NCBI GenBank assembly: GCA_031257915.1 | Contig: JAIRNR010000007.1 | Span: 1-64,000 of the forward strand | From: Bacteroidales bacterium | GTDB lineage: Bacteria > Bacteroidota > Bacteroidia > Bacteroidales > P3 | Direction of reading: 5' to 3' | DNA length: 64,000 bases | In this document: piece after piece, positions 27,307 to 35,791 of the stretch | How the letters are laid out: the number at the start of each line of letters is the position of its first letter | How positions within the stretch are numbered: position 1 is the stretch's first letter | Position numbers and translations under genes: made by a program | Notes under the pieces: model-generated | What the model saw: only the letters and a program-made list of their open reading frames with translations | Told to the model about the DNA's origin: nothing | Databases searched by the model: none

Positions 27307-30300
27307 CAACATTCTTGGTTGGCTCGTTTGGGCAATTGCCACTTTCGTATATATCGCAACAGCAGAAAGAACGGTATCATGGTGGGACTGCGGCGAATAT
27401 ATTTCAACAGCATTTCGTCAAATGGTGGGTCATCCGCCCGGAGCACCGACATTTCAAATAATCGGTTCGTTTGCCGGACTGTTTACTTTCGGTGATCTCA
27501 CAAAAGTTGCATTTGCAATAAATATTGTTTCGGCGTTGTGCAGCAGTTTCACTATTCTGTTTTTGTTTTGGACAATAACAATGATTGCACGTAAGTTAGC
27601 AGTTGTGATAAATGAAAATTCACCTGTAACAACAGCCGGATCGCTTATGATTTTCGCAAGCGGAATTATTGGCTCGCTTGCATATACTTTTTCCGACACA
27701 TTTTGGTTTTCGGCAGTAGAAGGTGAAGTTTACGCAATGAGTTCGTTTTTTACCGCAATAACATTTTGGGCAATTTTAAAATGGGAACAGGTTGCGGATG
27801 AAAAACATCATTTACGCTGGATTATTTTTATTTCGTTTCTCGTAGGTCTTGCAATAGGCGTTCACTTACTTAATTTGCTCGTTATTCCGGCTATTGTGTT
27901 TATTGTTTATTACAAAAAAGTTCCCCATACGCGCCGCAATTTTTGGTTTTCATTTCTAATTTCTTTTATACTCGTAGGGCTTGTATTGTGGGGGATTGTG
28001 CCTTATATCGTGAAACTTGCAGGATATTTTGAACTGGCTGCCGTTAACGGTTTGAGATTGCCTTTTAACAGCGGAACGATAATTTATTTCGTTTTGTTGG
28101 CAGGCGGTATTGTGTGGGGAATTTATACCACACATAAAAAAAATAAACCGCTTGCAAATACGATATTGCTCTGTTTTGCGTTTTTGTTAATAGGATATTC
28201 TACATTTTTCACACTCGTTGTTCGTTCAAATCAAAACGACTTGCCTCTTAATGAAAATGAACCTAAAAATGCTTTGAGTCTGTTAGCCTATCTTAATCGC
28301 GAACAGTACGGCAGCCGCCCTTTTATCTATGGAAATTATTTTAATGCGCAGATAGTGGATGCAAAGGAAGTATCACCGAGATATGTAAAAGACGCTGAAA
28401 CGAAAAGATACAGAAACGTAGGATACAACATAGAGTATAAATACGATGACGAACATAAAGGACTTTTTCCGCGAATGTACTCCAATTCCGATGGCGGCGG
28501 CCGTCCTCATGTGCAGTATTACCGTTTTTGGAGTGGTACAAAGGCAGGTGAAGGTACTAAAAAACCAACATTTGGTGAAAATATCCGTTTCTTTTTACGT
28601 TATCAGGTTGGGTGGATGTATTTTCGTTATTTTATGTGGAATTTTGCCGGCAGACAAAATAACGAACAGGGACTTGGCTATAACAGTGACGGCTCCCGCG
28701 ATATACTCAATGGAAACTGGATTAGCGGTATAAAATTTTTAGATGAAATCCGCCTTGGTCCGCAAAGTAATATGCCCGACTTTCTTAAAAATAATCAGGC
28801 GCGTAATACGCTTTTCTTTTTGCCTCTGCTGCTCGGATTAGCCGGAGTTTTTTTCCATTACAAAAAAAGCAAAAAAGACTTTTTTGTCGTTACGCTCTTG
28901 TTTATTATGACAGGGCTTGCGATTATAATTTATCTGAACGAACCAAGTACCGAACCGCGTGAGCGCGACTACACGTATGCCGGCTCTTTTTATGCGTTTG
29001 CAATATGGATTGGGCTTGGAGTAATGGCACTCTCAACATGGCTTTCGCGCTATGTAAAGCCGGTCGCGGCAGTCGGAATCGTTTTTGTTGTCACACTTTT
29101 TGCCGTTCCTGTGTTAATGGCAAGTCAGGAGTGGGACGACCACGACCGTTCACGCCGTACCGCCGCTTATGACTATGCAAAGAATGGGTTGATGTCGTGC
29201 GATAAAGATGCTATTCTTATTGCAAATGGAGATAACGATACATTTCCGTTTTGGTATTGCCAATTTGTAGAAAATTTCCGCAACGATGTTCGTATCTTGA
29301 ACAGTGCGCTTGCGGGCAGTTATTGGCACGTACAACCGCTTTTCCGCAAGCTTTACGATTCGCCTCCGGTTAAAATGTCCATATCTTATGAAAATTACGG
29401 ACAAGGCTCAAACGATTATGTATGGCTTGAAGATAGAAATTACGGAGACGCCGTTGAACTTGAAGATTTGCTGAAATTTGTCAACAGTAGCGATCAACGA
29501 ACAAAACAACAGTTAAGAAGCGGAGAATTGGTAAGTATTTTTCCGACAAAAAAAGTAAAAATTACGGTTAATGCCGATAAATTATTTGCAGACGGAATTA
29601 TAACGAAAGAGCAAATGGCGCGTACATTACCTGTAGTTTCATGGGAAATTAAAAACTCTTCAAGCGCACTTTATAAAAATGATTTGGCATTTTTGGACGT
29701 AATCGGAACAAATCATTTTGAACGTTCAATATGTATGATGAGTGACAAGGCGCAAAGTGATATTTATCCTGTGCCGCAATTAGCCGAAGTTCAGGGCGGA
29801 GTATATAAAATAGTTCCGTACGTAAATCCCAACAGAGAGGTTGTGGGTAATAACGGAGTAAATACTGATATTACTTATGATTTATTTGTGAATAAATTCC
29901 GTTGGGGCAATTTGCAGGATCCCAAAACAGCAATAGATCCCGAAAGTTCCTCTTACAGTCGTCCCATAAAATATAGTTATGTTCAACTCGCAAATGCTCT
30001 CGTATATGAACATAAAAATGATTCTGCCGTTAAAGTATTAGATAAAATTGCAGAGTTTTTCCCTCACAGCAAAATCAGTTACGACGGCGTAATGCTTTAT
30101 GTTATGGAAGCGTATTTAAAAGCGGGTTCATTTGATAAAGGGGCAGCGTTAGCGCAACAGATGTATAATATTTATACTCAACGTTTCGATTATGCACGCA
30201 GTTTTCCGAAGAAATTTTCCGCTTCGCTGAAAAGTGAGCTCAACGAATGCGGCAGTGTTTTTTACAGCATGGACCAGATACTTGAGCCTTATAAGGAGCG

Positions 30301-30364
30301 TACCGAAATAAAGGATTTATACGACCAAAATGTTGCTGTGTTGCAACAGCTTGGGGTGAGATAA
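27284..30364 (+). CDS. DUF2723 / TMEM260-like membrane protein, second copy
   Basis: 1026 residues, colinear with the upstream gene over the whole length. The shared blocks include ILGWLVWAIATFVYI, SWWDCGEYISTAF, MVGHPPGAPTFQIIG, GIVPYIVKLAGYFELAAVNG and NEPSTEPRERDY. The start overlaps the end of the first copy by 23 bases. This is a tandem duplication whose copies have diverged most in the soluble loops, so the two may act on different acceptors or as a heterodimer. Same function class as the first copy: putative GT-C-fold protein O-glycosyltransferase of the inner membrane. Confidence 0.85.
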   Translation: MKNYNKINNILGWLVWAIATFVYIATAERTVSWWDCGEYISTAFRQMVGHPPGAPTFQIIGSFAGLFTFGDLTKVAFAINIVSALCSSFTILFLFWTITMIARKLAVVINENSPVTTAGSLMIFASGIIGSLAYTFSDTFWFSAVEGEVYAMSSFFTAITFWAILKWEQVADEKHHLRWIIFISFLVGLAIGVHLLNLLVIPAIVFIVYYKKVPHTRRNFWFSFLISFILVGLVLWGIVPYIVKLAGYFELAAVNGLRLPFNSGTIIYFVLLAGGIVWGIYTTHKKNKPLANTILLCFAFLLIGYSTFFTLVVRSNQNDLPLNENEPKNALSLLAYLNREQYGSRPFIYGNYFNAQIVDAKEVSPRYVKDAETKRYRNVGYNIEYKYDDEHKGLFPRMYSNSDGGGRPHVQYYRFWSGTKAGEGTKKPTFGENIRFFLRYQVGWMYFRYFMWNFAGRQNNEQGLGYNSDGSRDILNGNWISGIKFLDEIRLGPQSNMPDFLKNNQARNTLFFLPLLLGLAGVFFHYKKSKKDFFVVTLLFIMTGLAIIIYLNEPSTEPRERDYTYAGSFYAFAIWIGLGVMALSTWLSRYVKPVAAVGIVFVVTLFAVPVLMASQEWDDHDRSRRTAAYDYAKNGLMSCDKDAILIANGDNDTFPFWYCQFVENFRNDVRILNSALAGSYWHVQPLFRKLYDSPPVKMSISYENYGQGSNDYVWLEDRNYGDAVELEDLLKFVNSSDQRTKQQLRSGELVSIFPTKKVKITVNADKLFADGIITKEQMARTLPVVSWEIKNSSSALYKNDLAFLDVIGTNHFERSICMMSDKAQSDIYPVPQLAEVQGGVYKIVPYVNPNREVVGNNGVNTDITYDLFVNKFRWGNLQDPKTAIDPESSSYSRPIKYSYVQLANALVYEHKNDSAVKVLDKIAEFFPHSKISYDGVMLYVMEAYLKAGSFDKGAALAQQMYNIYTQRFDYARSFPKKFSASLKSELNECGSVFYSMDQILEPYKERTEIKDLYDQNVAVLQQLGVR

Positions 30365-30416
30365 ACCTGCAATAATAACCATTTGCATGAAAAACTTATT
30401 ATAAATATATAACTAT

Positions 30417-30884
30417 ATGAAAACACTACTCAAAGTTCTTTGCATTTTAACGTTTATTTACAGTGGTATAACTTTTATATGCTCTGCTGTGGTAGCCATT
30501 CCCGACGAAACATTCTGGACGGTTTTTTTTGAAAAATTTGAAGAGGAACTGGAAAATCAGGGACATCAGGAACAGATGCTGCAACTGATAGATTTAGACA
30601 TGGCAAAAATTCTTTTCAGCAACAGAAGTTATTTTGTTTTTATGGCTTTTCTTTGTGCCTGTTCCGTCGTGGGTGCTGCATTTATGTTAAAAAAACGTAT
30701 AATCGGTTTCCATATCTACACATTAGCACACCTTTTAATGATTGTTTTGCCGCTTATAATATTCCGCAATATGAATTTCAGTATTGGGGGTACAATATTC
30801 TCACTGATAATAATCGGACTTTATGCTCTTGCAATATTTAAAAAGCCTGCAGCAGACAATGATGGCGGCACATATACATATTGA
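30417..30884 (+). CDS. Small integral membrane protein, unknown function
   Basis: A 155-residue protein with four hydrophobic segments (about residues 4-27, 75-92, 97-120 and 122-140). A hydrophilic acidic loop (EKFEEELENQGHQEQ) lies between the first and second. I do not recognise the family. It lies between the DUF2723 pair and the MFS transporter, all on the same strand, and could be cotranscribed with either. Confidence 0.65.
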   Translation: MKTLLKVLCILTFIYSGITFICSAVVAIPDETFWTVFFEKFEEELENQGHQEQMLQLIDLDMAKILFSNRSYFVFMAFLCACSVVGAAFMLKKRIIGFHIYTLAHLLMIVLPLIIFRNMNFSIGGTIFSLIIIGLYALAIFKKPAADNDGGTYTY

Positions 30885-30965
30885 TATGCTATGCCGGCAA
30901 CTGACAACCGGTAAATCATCTATAAATGCGAAATCAGAAATCATAAATCAAAAAATTATAATTAT

Positions 30966-32642
30966 ATGAATACAACACAATCTCTCCGCGACAATAAAAC
31001 AATCCGCTGGATAGCACTATTACTGCTTGCACTTGGAATGTTTTGCGCTTACATTTTTATGGATATTTTATCTCCTGTCAAGGACCTTATGCAATCGACA
31101 CGCGGCTGGGATTCGACAGCCTTCGGCACAATGCAGGGGTCTGAAACATTTTTGAATGTATTCATATTCTTTCTAATTTTTGCAGGTATTATTCTTGACA
31201 AAATGGGAGTTCGTTTTACAGCGATACTTTCAGGTGCCGTAATGCTCATTGGTGCCGTTATAAAGTGGTATGCAGTGAGTGGTGCTTTTGTCGGCAGTGG
31301 TCTTGAAACATGGTTTACAAACCATTTAAACTATATTCCCGGTTTTCAGGAACTCGGTATTTCGCCCTTTTATGAGGGAATGCCGGCTTCTGCAAAAGTT
31401 GCTTCCGTCGGCTTTATGATTTTTGGCTGCGGCGTAGAAATGGCGGGGATTACAGTTTCTCGCGGAATAGTAAAGTGGTTTAAAGGCAGAGAGATGGCAC
31501 TCGCAATGGGGTCGGAAATGGCACTTGCGCGTCTTGGCGTTGCTACCTGTATGATTTTCTCACCGCTTATTGCAAAGTGGGGTTCCGATATAGTTGATGA
31601 CAGATTGGATTTGACAACTGTTAATGTGGCCAATTCGGTCGCTTTCGGTGTTATCTTATTGATGATAGCTCTTATTATGTTCGTCATTTATTTCTTTATG
31701 GATAAAAAACTTGACGCACAAACAGGCGAAGCAGAAGAAAAAGACGATGTGTTTAAAATATCCGACCTTAAAGGTATTCTTGCAAGCGGTGGTTTTTGGC
31801 TCGTTGCTCTGCTTTGCGTACTCTATTATTCGGCAATATTCCCATTCCAAAAATATGCTGTAAACATGTTACAGTGCAACCTTACGTTTACCCCTCCGGC
31901 AGAAGGTTCATTTTGGGCGTCCAATAACGTTACTTTTGTGCAGTACGGCATAATGCTTGTTGTTGCGGCATTCGCGTTTATCAGCAATTTCCGCAAAGGT
32001 GCTCAAAAATATGTGTTGTTGGGGATTTCTGTTGTTGCTTTGATTGTTTTCTGCTATATGGGTTATATGCGCCAGTCTGCCGAAACAATTTTTGCCGTTT
32101 TCCCATTGCTGGCAGTCGGTATCACTCCGATTCTCGGAAAATATGTTGATACTAAAGGTAAAGCCGCTTCAATGTTAATGATAGGCTCAATCTTACTGAT
32201 TATTTGCCATTTAACGTTTGCCTTTATTCTGCCTTTATTTAAAGACAGTGATATGGGCGGTATAATTGTTGCCTATCTCACAATCTTAGTACTCGGCTCG
32301 TCATTCTCATTAGTACCTGCCTCGCTGTGGCCCTCTGTGCCTAAATTGGTGGACCATAAAGTTATAGGCTCGGCTTATGCACTTATTTTTTGGATACAAA
32401 ATATCGGCTTATGGTTGTTTCCGCTTCTTATAGGTAAGATTTTGGATAAGACAAATCCCGACATAGCACAAAAGCTGGCAAGCGGTGAAATTGTCCCCGA
32501 AACAGCCGCTACGTCTTATGACTATACTGCACCGCTGTTAATGTTGGCGGGTTTGGGCATTGCTGCTCTTATATTGGGCTTCGTACTCAAAGCATGGGAC
32601 AGGAAAAAGGGTCTTGGTTTGGAATTGCCTAATATGAAATAA
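30966..32642 (+). CDS. Major facilitator superfamily transporter
   Basis: A 558-residue protein with twelve or more predicted helices in two halves. An MFS motif-A-like loop lies after the second helix (GIILDKMGVRFTAI), and there is a matching stretch in the second half (PILGKYVDTKGKAASM). The central cytoplasmic loop (MDKKLDAQTGEAEEKDD) is charged. The substrate cannot be read from sequence. The start lies behind the same AATTATAATTAT stretch that precedes two other genes here. Confidence 0.85.
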   Translation: MNTTQSLRDNKTIRWIALLLLALGMFCAYIFMDILSPVKDLMQSTRGWDSTAFGTMQGSETFLNVFIFFLIFAGIILDKMGVRFTAILSGAVMLIGAVIKWYAVSGAFVGSGLETWFTNHLNYIPGFQELGISPFYEGMPASAKVASVGFMIFGCGVEMAGITVSRGIVKWFKGREMALAMGSEMALARLGVATCMIFSPLIAKWGSDIVDDRLDLTTVNVANSVAFGVILLMIALIMFVIYFFMDKKLDAQTGEAEEKDDVFKISDLKGILASGGFWLVALLCVLYYSAIFPFQKYAVNMLQCNLTFTPPAEGSFWASNNVTFVQYGIMLVVAAFAFISNFRKGAQKYVLLGISVVALIVFCYMGYMRQSAETIFAVFPLLAVGITPILGKYVDTKGKAASMLMIGSILLIICHLTFAFILPLFKDSDMGGIIVAYLTILVLGSSFSLVPASLWPSVPKLVDHKVIGSAYALIFWIQNIGLWLFPLLIGKILDKTNPDIAQKLASGEIVPETAATSYDYTAPLLMLAGLGIAALILGFVLKAWDRKKGLGLELPNMK

Positions 32643-32691
32643 AAGGGGATATGGAGGATTATCAACAATTGTATTTTAATAAAATTTTTAC

Positions 32692-32700
32692 TACCTTTGC
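32692..32700 (+). promoter_or_regulatory. Promoter (TTG, 20 bp, TACCTTTGC) of the L13-S9-S2-EF-Ts block
   Basis: A clear -7 box, with TTG at 32669-32671 and a 20-base spacer, 30 bases before the rplM ATG. Confidence 0.6.
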
Positions 32701-32730
32701 ACCCCTTTAAGAAAGAAACAGGTTATCGCT

Positions 32731-33186
32731 ATGGATACATTGAGTTACAAAACAATATCGGCAAACAAGGCAACTGCCGATAAAAAATGGGTGTTGGTAG
32801 ATGCCGAAAATCAGACAGTTGGGCGGTTGGCTTCGGAGATCGCAAGTCTGTTGAGAGGAAAATATAAAACAAACTTTACACCTCATGCCGATTGCGGCGA
32901 TTACGTTATTGTCGTAAACGCCGGCAAGGTTCGATTTACAGGAAAAAAAATGACTGACAAGCAATATGTCCGCCATACCGGTTATCCGGGTGGTCAGCGT
33001 TTTAGAACGCCTGTTGAGGTGCTTGACAAAAAACCGATCTTTATTGTAGAGCATGCCGTAAAAGGTATGCTTCCGAAAAATAAACTCGGCAGTCAACTTT
33101 TTAGAAATTTGCATGTGTATGAAGGCAGCGAACACGGACATGAAGCGCAACAGCCGGTAGTTATTAACGTCAATGAATTAAAATGA
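32731..33186 (+). CDS. rplM: 50S ribosomal protein L13 (uL13)
   Basis: A 151-residue early-assembling large-subunit protein. It has KKWVLVDAENQTVGRLASEIA at the N-terminus (seen in parts), GDYVIVVNAGKVRFTGKK in the middle, and LPKNKLGSQLFRNLHVYEGSEH near the end. The long N-terminal start (MDTLSYKTISANKATADKKW) is the form found in Bacteroidetes. It begins the rplM-rpsI-rpsB-tsf block. Confidence 0.97.
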   Translation: MDTLSYKTISANKATADKKWVLVDAENQTVGRLASEIASLLRGKYKTNFTPHADCGDYVIVVNAGKVRFTGKKMTDKQYVRHTGYPGGQRFRTPVEVLDKKPIFIVEHAVKGMLPKNKLGSQLFRNLHVYEGSEHGHEAQQPVVINVNELK

Positions 33187-33213
33187 ATTAGTGTATTTTA
33201 ACCTATACAATAT

Positions 33214-33600
33214 ATGGAAGTAACCAATAGAACAGGAAGAAGAAAAACGGCTGTTGCCCGCGTATATCTCACAGTTGGCAATGGAAATATTTTAGTTAAC
33301 AAACGTGACTATAAAGAATATTTTCCCACAACAACGTTACAGTATGTAGTTACACAGGCATTTAATGTTGCAGGTGTAGCGGGTAAATATGATGTTAAAG
33401 CAAACCTTGGCGGCGGTGGAATTAAAGGGCAGGCAGAGGCGCTTCGTCTTGGTATTGCACGTGCGCTTGTTAGTATTGATGCCGAATACCAACCGGCATT
33501 AAAGGCTGAAGGTCTTCTGACTCGCGATTCGCGCATGGTGGAAAGAAAGAAGCCCGGACATCCGAAAGCGCGTAAGCGTTTCCAGTTCAGCAAACGTTAA
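33214..33600 (+). CDS. rpsI: 30S ribosomal protein S9 (uS9)
   Basis: A 128-residue small-subunit protein. It has TGRRKTAVARVYL at the N-terminus and the invariant C-terminal ERKKPGHPKARKRFQFSKR tail, whose terminal Lys-Arg reaches the P-site tRNA. It follows rplM by 27 bases, as in most bacteria. Confidence 0.97.
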   Translation: MEVTNRTGRRKTAVARVYLTVGNGNILVNKRDYKEYFPTTTLQYVVTQAFNVAGVAGKYDVKANLGGGGIKGQAEALRLGIARALVSIDAEYQPALKAEGLLTRDSRMVERKKPGHPKARKRFQFSKR

Positions 33601-33768
33601 TCGAAACATTGGATATTGTTTAGTATCTAAAATGGCGGGACTTCATAAAAAGAACTACCTGCCGTTTGAGTGTAACCGAAAGCGTAGGAGGAGCAAGGTG
33701 GCACTTTAACATGGAATGTAAACTCGGGGAAATTGAGAAAACGACGTACCCTTAAATTAAATAAAATT
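33601..33768 (+). promoter_or_regulatory. Candidate structured leader of rpsB
   Basis: This gap between rpsI and rpsB is less AT-rich than other gaps. It holds a six-pair stem (GGCGGG 33634-33639 with CCTGCC 33658-33663) and a second long-range pairing AGTG/CACT (33669-33672 and 33702-33705). The SD-like core AGGAGG at 33686-33691 lies inside the second loop. A 14-codon frame (MECKLGEIEKTTYP, 33711-33755) ends 13 bases before the rpsB ATG. S2 is known to repress its own operon in other bacteria, so an S2-binding leader is a reasonable inference. Confidence 0.4.
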
Positions 33769-34671
33769 ATGTCAGCAGTAACTTTTGACGAACTCTTGAA
33801 TGCCGGAGTGCATTTCGGTCATTTGAGAAGAAAATGGAATCCTAAAATGTCACCGTACATTTATTCTGAGAAAAATGGAATCCATATTATAAATCTTCAC
33901 CAAACAATTGAAAAATTAGATGAAGCATGTGCGGCTGCAAAACAAATTGCCAGGTCGGGTAAATTGATTTTGTTTATCGCAACGAAGAAACAGGCGCGTG
34001 CAATTATTGCCGAGCAAGCTAAACGTGTGGGAATGCCGTATGTTTCAGAGCGTTGGCCCGGTGGAATGCTTACGAACTTTGCAACTATTCGCAAAGCAGT
34101 AAAGAAAATGACCGGAATTGAGCAACTCATGAACGACAAGCAGTTTGAAGCATTATCCAAAAGGGAGCGTCTCCAAATTCAACGTGAAAAAGATAAGTTA
34201 GAAAAAAACTTGGGATCTATTGCCGACTTGCAGCGATTGCCAAGTGCGGTGTTTATCGTTGACATAAATAAAGAACATATCGCGGTTGATGAGGCACGCC
34301 GTCTTAATTTACCCATTATTGCGATTACCGATACGAACACAAACCCCGAACTTATAAGTTTTCCGATTCCCGGTAATGACGATGCTTCAAAATCAATAGA
34401 AGTTATTGTCGGAAAAATTACGGAGTCAATAGAAGAAGGCTTGCGCGAAAGAAAAGTTGAAAAGGAAAGTCACAAGGATGACGAAGATATTGAAAACGCA
34501 AAGAGCGAAGTTGATATTGACGAAGAGGGTGAAGATGTTGAAGTTACGGATATGGAAAAACGCAAGAAAAATACAGGCGATGGCGGCGAAGGTCGTCGCG
34601 ACCGCAGGCCGCGCCGTAACTCACAGGGGGGCGGCGGCAAATCGGGAGGCAATAAACCTTTTCGTAAATAA
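33769..34671 (+). CDS. rpsB: 30S ribosomal protein S2 (uS2) with charged C-terminal extension
   Basis: A 300-residue S2. The start MSAVTFDELLNAGVHFGHLRRKWNP is the family start, so the earlier in-frame codon at 33733 was not used. The conserved core ends near residue 232 (SIEVIVGKITESIEEGLRERK). It is followed by about 65 residues rich in Asp/Glu, then a Gly/Arg/Lys-rich end (GGGGKSGGNKPFRK), much longer than the S2 tail of model bacteria. It sits on the solvent side of the 30S subunit. It precedes tsf, the usual order. Confidence 0.96.
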   Translation: MSAVTFDELLNAGVHFGHLRRKWNPKMSPYIYSEKNGIHIINLHQTIEKLDEACAAAKQIARSGKLILFIATKKQARAIIAEQAKRVGMPYVSERWPGGMLTNFATIRKAVKKMTGIEQLMNDKQFEALSKRERLQIQREKDKLEKNLGSIADLQRLPSAVFIVDINKEHIAVDEARRLNLPIIAITDTNTNPELISFPIPGNDDASKSIEVIVGKITESIEEGLRERKVEKESHKDDEDIENAKSEVDIDEEGEDVEVTDMEKRKKNTGDGGEGRRDRRPRRNSQGGGGKSGGNKPFRK

Positions 34672-34741
34672 AGATAAAGCAGACATTATCGCGGGTTTGA
34701 CCTGCGGTTTATAAATAACAAAACAAAAAAAAGGAAAAATT

Positions 34742-35578
34742 ATGGTTAATATCACAGCAGCAGATGTGAACAAACTTCGTCAAATGACGGGTGCCGGTAT
34801 GATGGATTGCAAAAAAGCACTTGTGGAAAGCGATGGTGATTTTGAAAAAGCAATTGATTATCTCCGCAAACACGGTCAAAAAGTGGCAGCAAAACGTGCC
34901 GACCGTGAAGCAACACAGGGCAGAGTTGTTGCTGCCGTTAGTGACAAGGAAGATTTCGGCTGTATTGTAATGCTCGGTTGCGAAACGGATTTTGTTGCCG
35001 AAAGCGACGACTTCAAAAAAGTTGTGGACGATTTGTCTTGCATAGCACTTGGCAACCAGCCGCGCTCGCTCGAAGAACTTCTTGCCACCTCTTTTGAGGG
35101 AAAAACAGTTGCCGAAACGATAACGGAACTTACCGGAAAGACCGGCGAAAAAATTGAAATGACGCAGTATGCTTTTATTGACAATAAAGATGCTGCACGT
35201 GTTTTTGCCTACAATCACCATGGCAACCGCCTTGCGACACTTGTAGGTTTCAGTGAAGCGTCCGTAAAAGAAGAAGTAGGGCATAACGTGGCAATGCAGG
35301 TTGCGGCTATGAATCCGATAGCGACAACAGCAAATGAGTTTCCCGAACACGTTATTACGCACGAACGTGCTATCGCTGTTGAACAGACGATTGCTGAGGG
35401 AAAGCCTGCCGATAAAGCAGAAATGATTGCCGAAGGACGATTGAAAAAATTCTTCAAAGAAAATGCTCTTGATGAACAGGAGTATATTCTTGACAGCAAA
35501 ATATCTGTCGGCCAGTATGTCAAGAACAACGGAACAGCTCAAATTATCGGTTTCCGCAGAATAAAAGTAGGTGCGTAA
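34742..35578 (+). CDS. tsf: Translation elongation factor Ts
   Basis: A 278-residue nucleotide-exchange factor for EF-Tu. The N-terminal UBA-like module has VNKLRQMTGAGMMDCKKALVESDGD, seen in parts. The core has the exchange motif CETDFVAESDDF and HNVAMQVAAMNP. It is the last gene of the ribosomal block, followed by a strong terminator. Confidence 0.97.
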   Translation: MVNITAADVNKLRQMTGAGMMDCKKALVESDGDFEKAIDYLRKHGQKVAAKRADREATQGRVVAAVSDKEDFGCIVMLGCETDFVAESDDFKKVVDDLSCIALGNQPRSLEELLATSFEGKTVAETITELTGKTGEKIEMTQYAFIDNKDAARVFAYNHHGNRLATLVGFSEASVKEEVGHNVAMQVAAMNPIATTANEFPEHVITHERAIAVEQTIAEGKPADKAEMIAEGRLKKFFKENALDEQEYILDSKISVGQYVKNNGTAQIIGFRRIKVGA

Positions 35579-35601
35579 TTTATACGGTACAGTTTAAAAC
35601 A

Positions 35602-35634
35602 AAAACAGCCCGCAGAAATGTGGGCTGTTTTTTT
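35602..35634. terminator. Bidirectional hairpin terminator between tsf and the tRNA gene
   Basis: AACAGCCCGC and GTGGGCTGTT pair around a short loop. T runs lie on both sides when read from either strand, which suits two convergent transcription units. Confidence 0.75.
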
Positions 35635-35642
35635 AAGGGCTG

Positions 35643-35716
35643 TGGTCCCACTTGGGCTCGAACCAAGGACCAAATGATTATGAGTCATCTACTCTAACCG
35701 ACTGAGCTATGGGACC
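35643..35716 (-). tRNA. tRNA with CAT anticodon (elongator Met or Ile2)
   Basis: A 74-base cloverleaf on the minus strand with acceptor GGTCCCA pairing TGGGACC, D-arm AGCTCAGTCGGTTAGAGTA, anticodon loop CTCATAA and T-arm with GGTTCGAGCCC. The CCA end is not encoded. The first pair is G-C, so it is not initiator tRNA. The variable region (TAATCATTTGGTC) looks closer to E. coli tRNA-Ile(CAT) than to elongator Met, but both remain possible. Confidence 0.93.
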
Positions 35717-35719
35717 GCC

Positions 35720-35728
35720 GCAAAGATA
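35720..35728 (-). promoter_or_regulatory. -7 box TATCTTTGC directly upstream of the tRNA
   Basis: Only three bases (GGC) separate the box from the mature tRNA 5' end, so transcription must start within about four bases of the box. Confidence 0.6.
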
Positions 35729-35770
35729 CGATTAAGTTGAGAAAAAAACAAATTTTCCCAACATAAACAC

Positions 35771-35778
35771 TAACTTTG
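35771..35778 (+). promoter_or_regulatory. -7 box TAACTTTG for the S1/P1 nuclease gene
   Basis: A TAnnTTTG match 13 bases before the start codon. Confidence 0.5.
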
Positions 35779-35791
35779 TAAAAAAAATATT

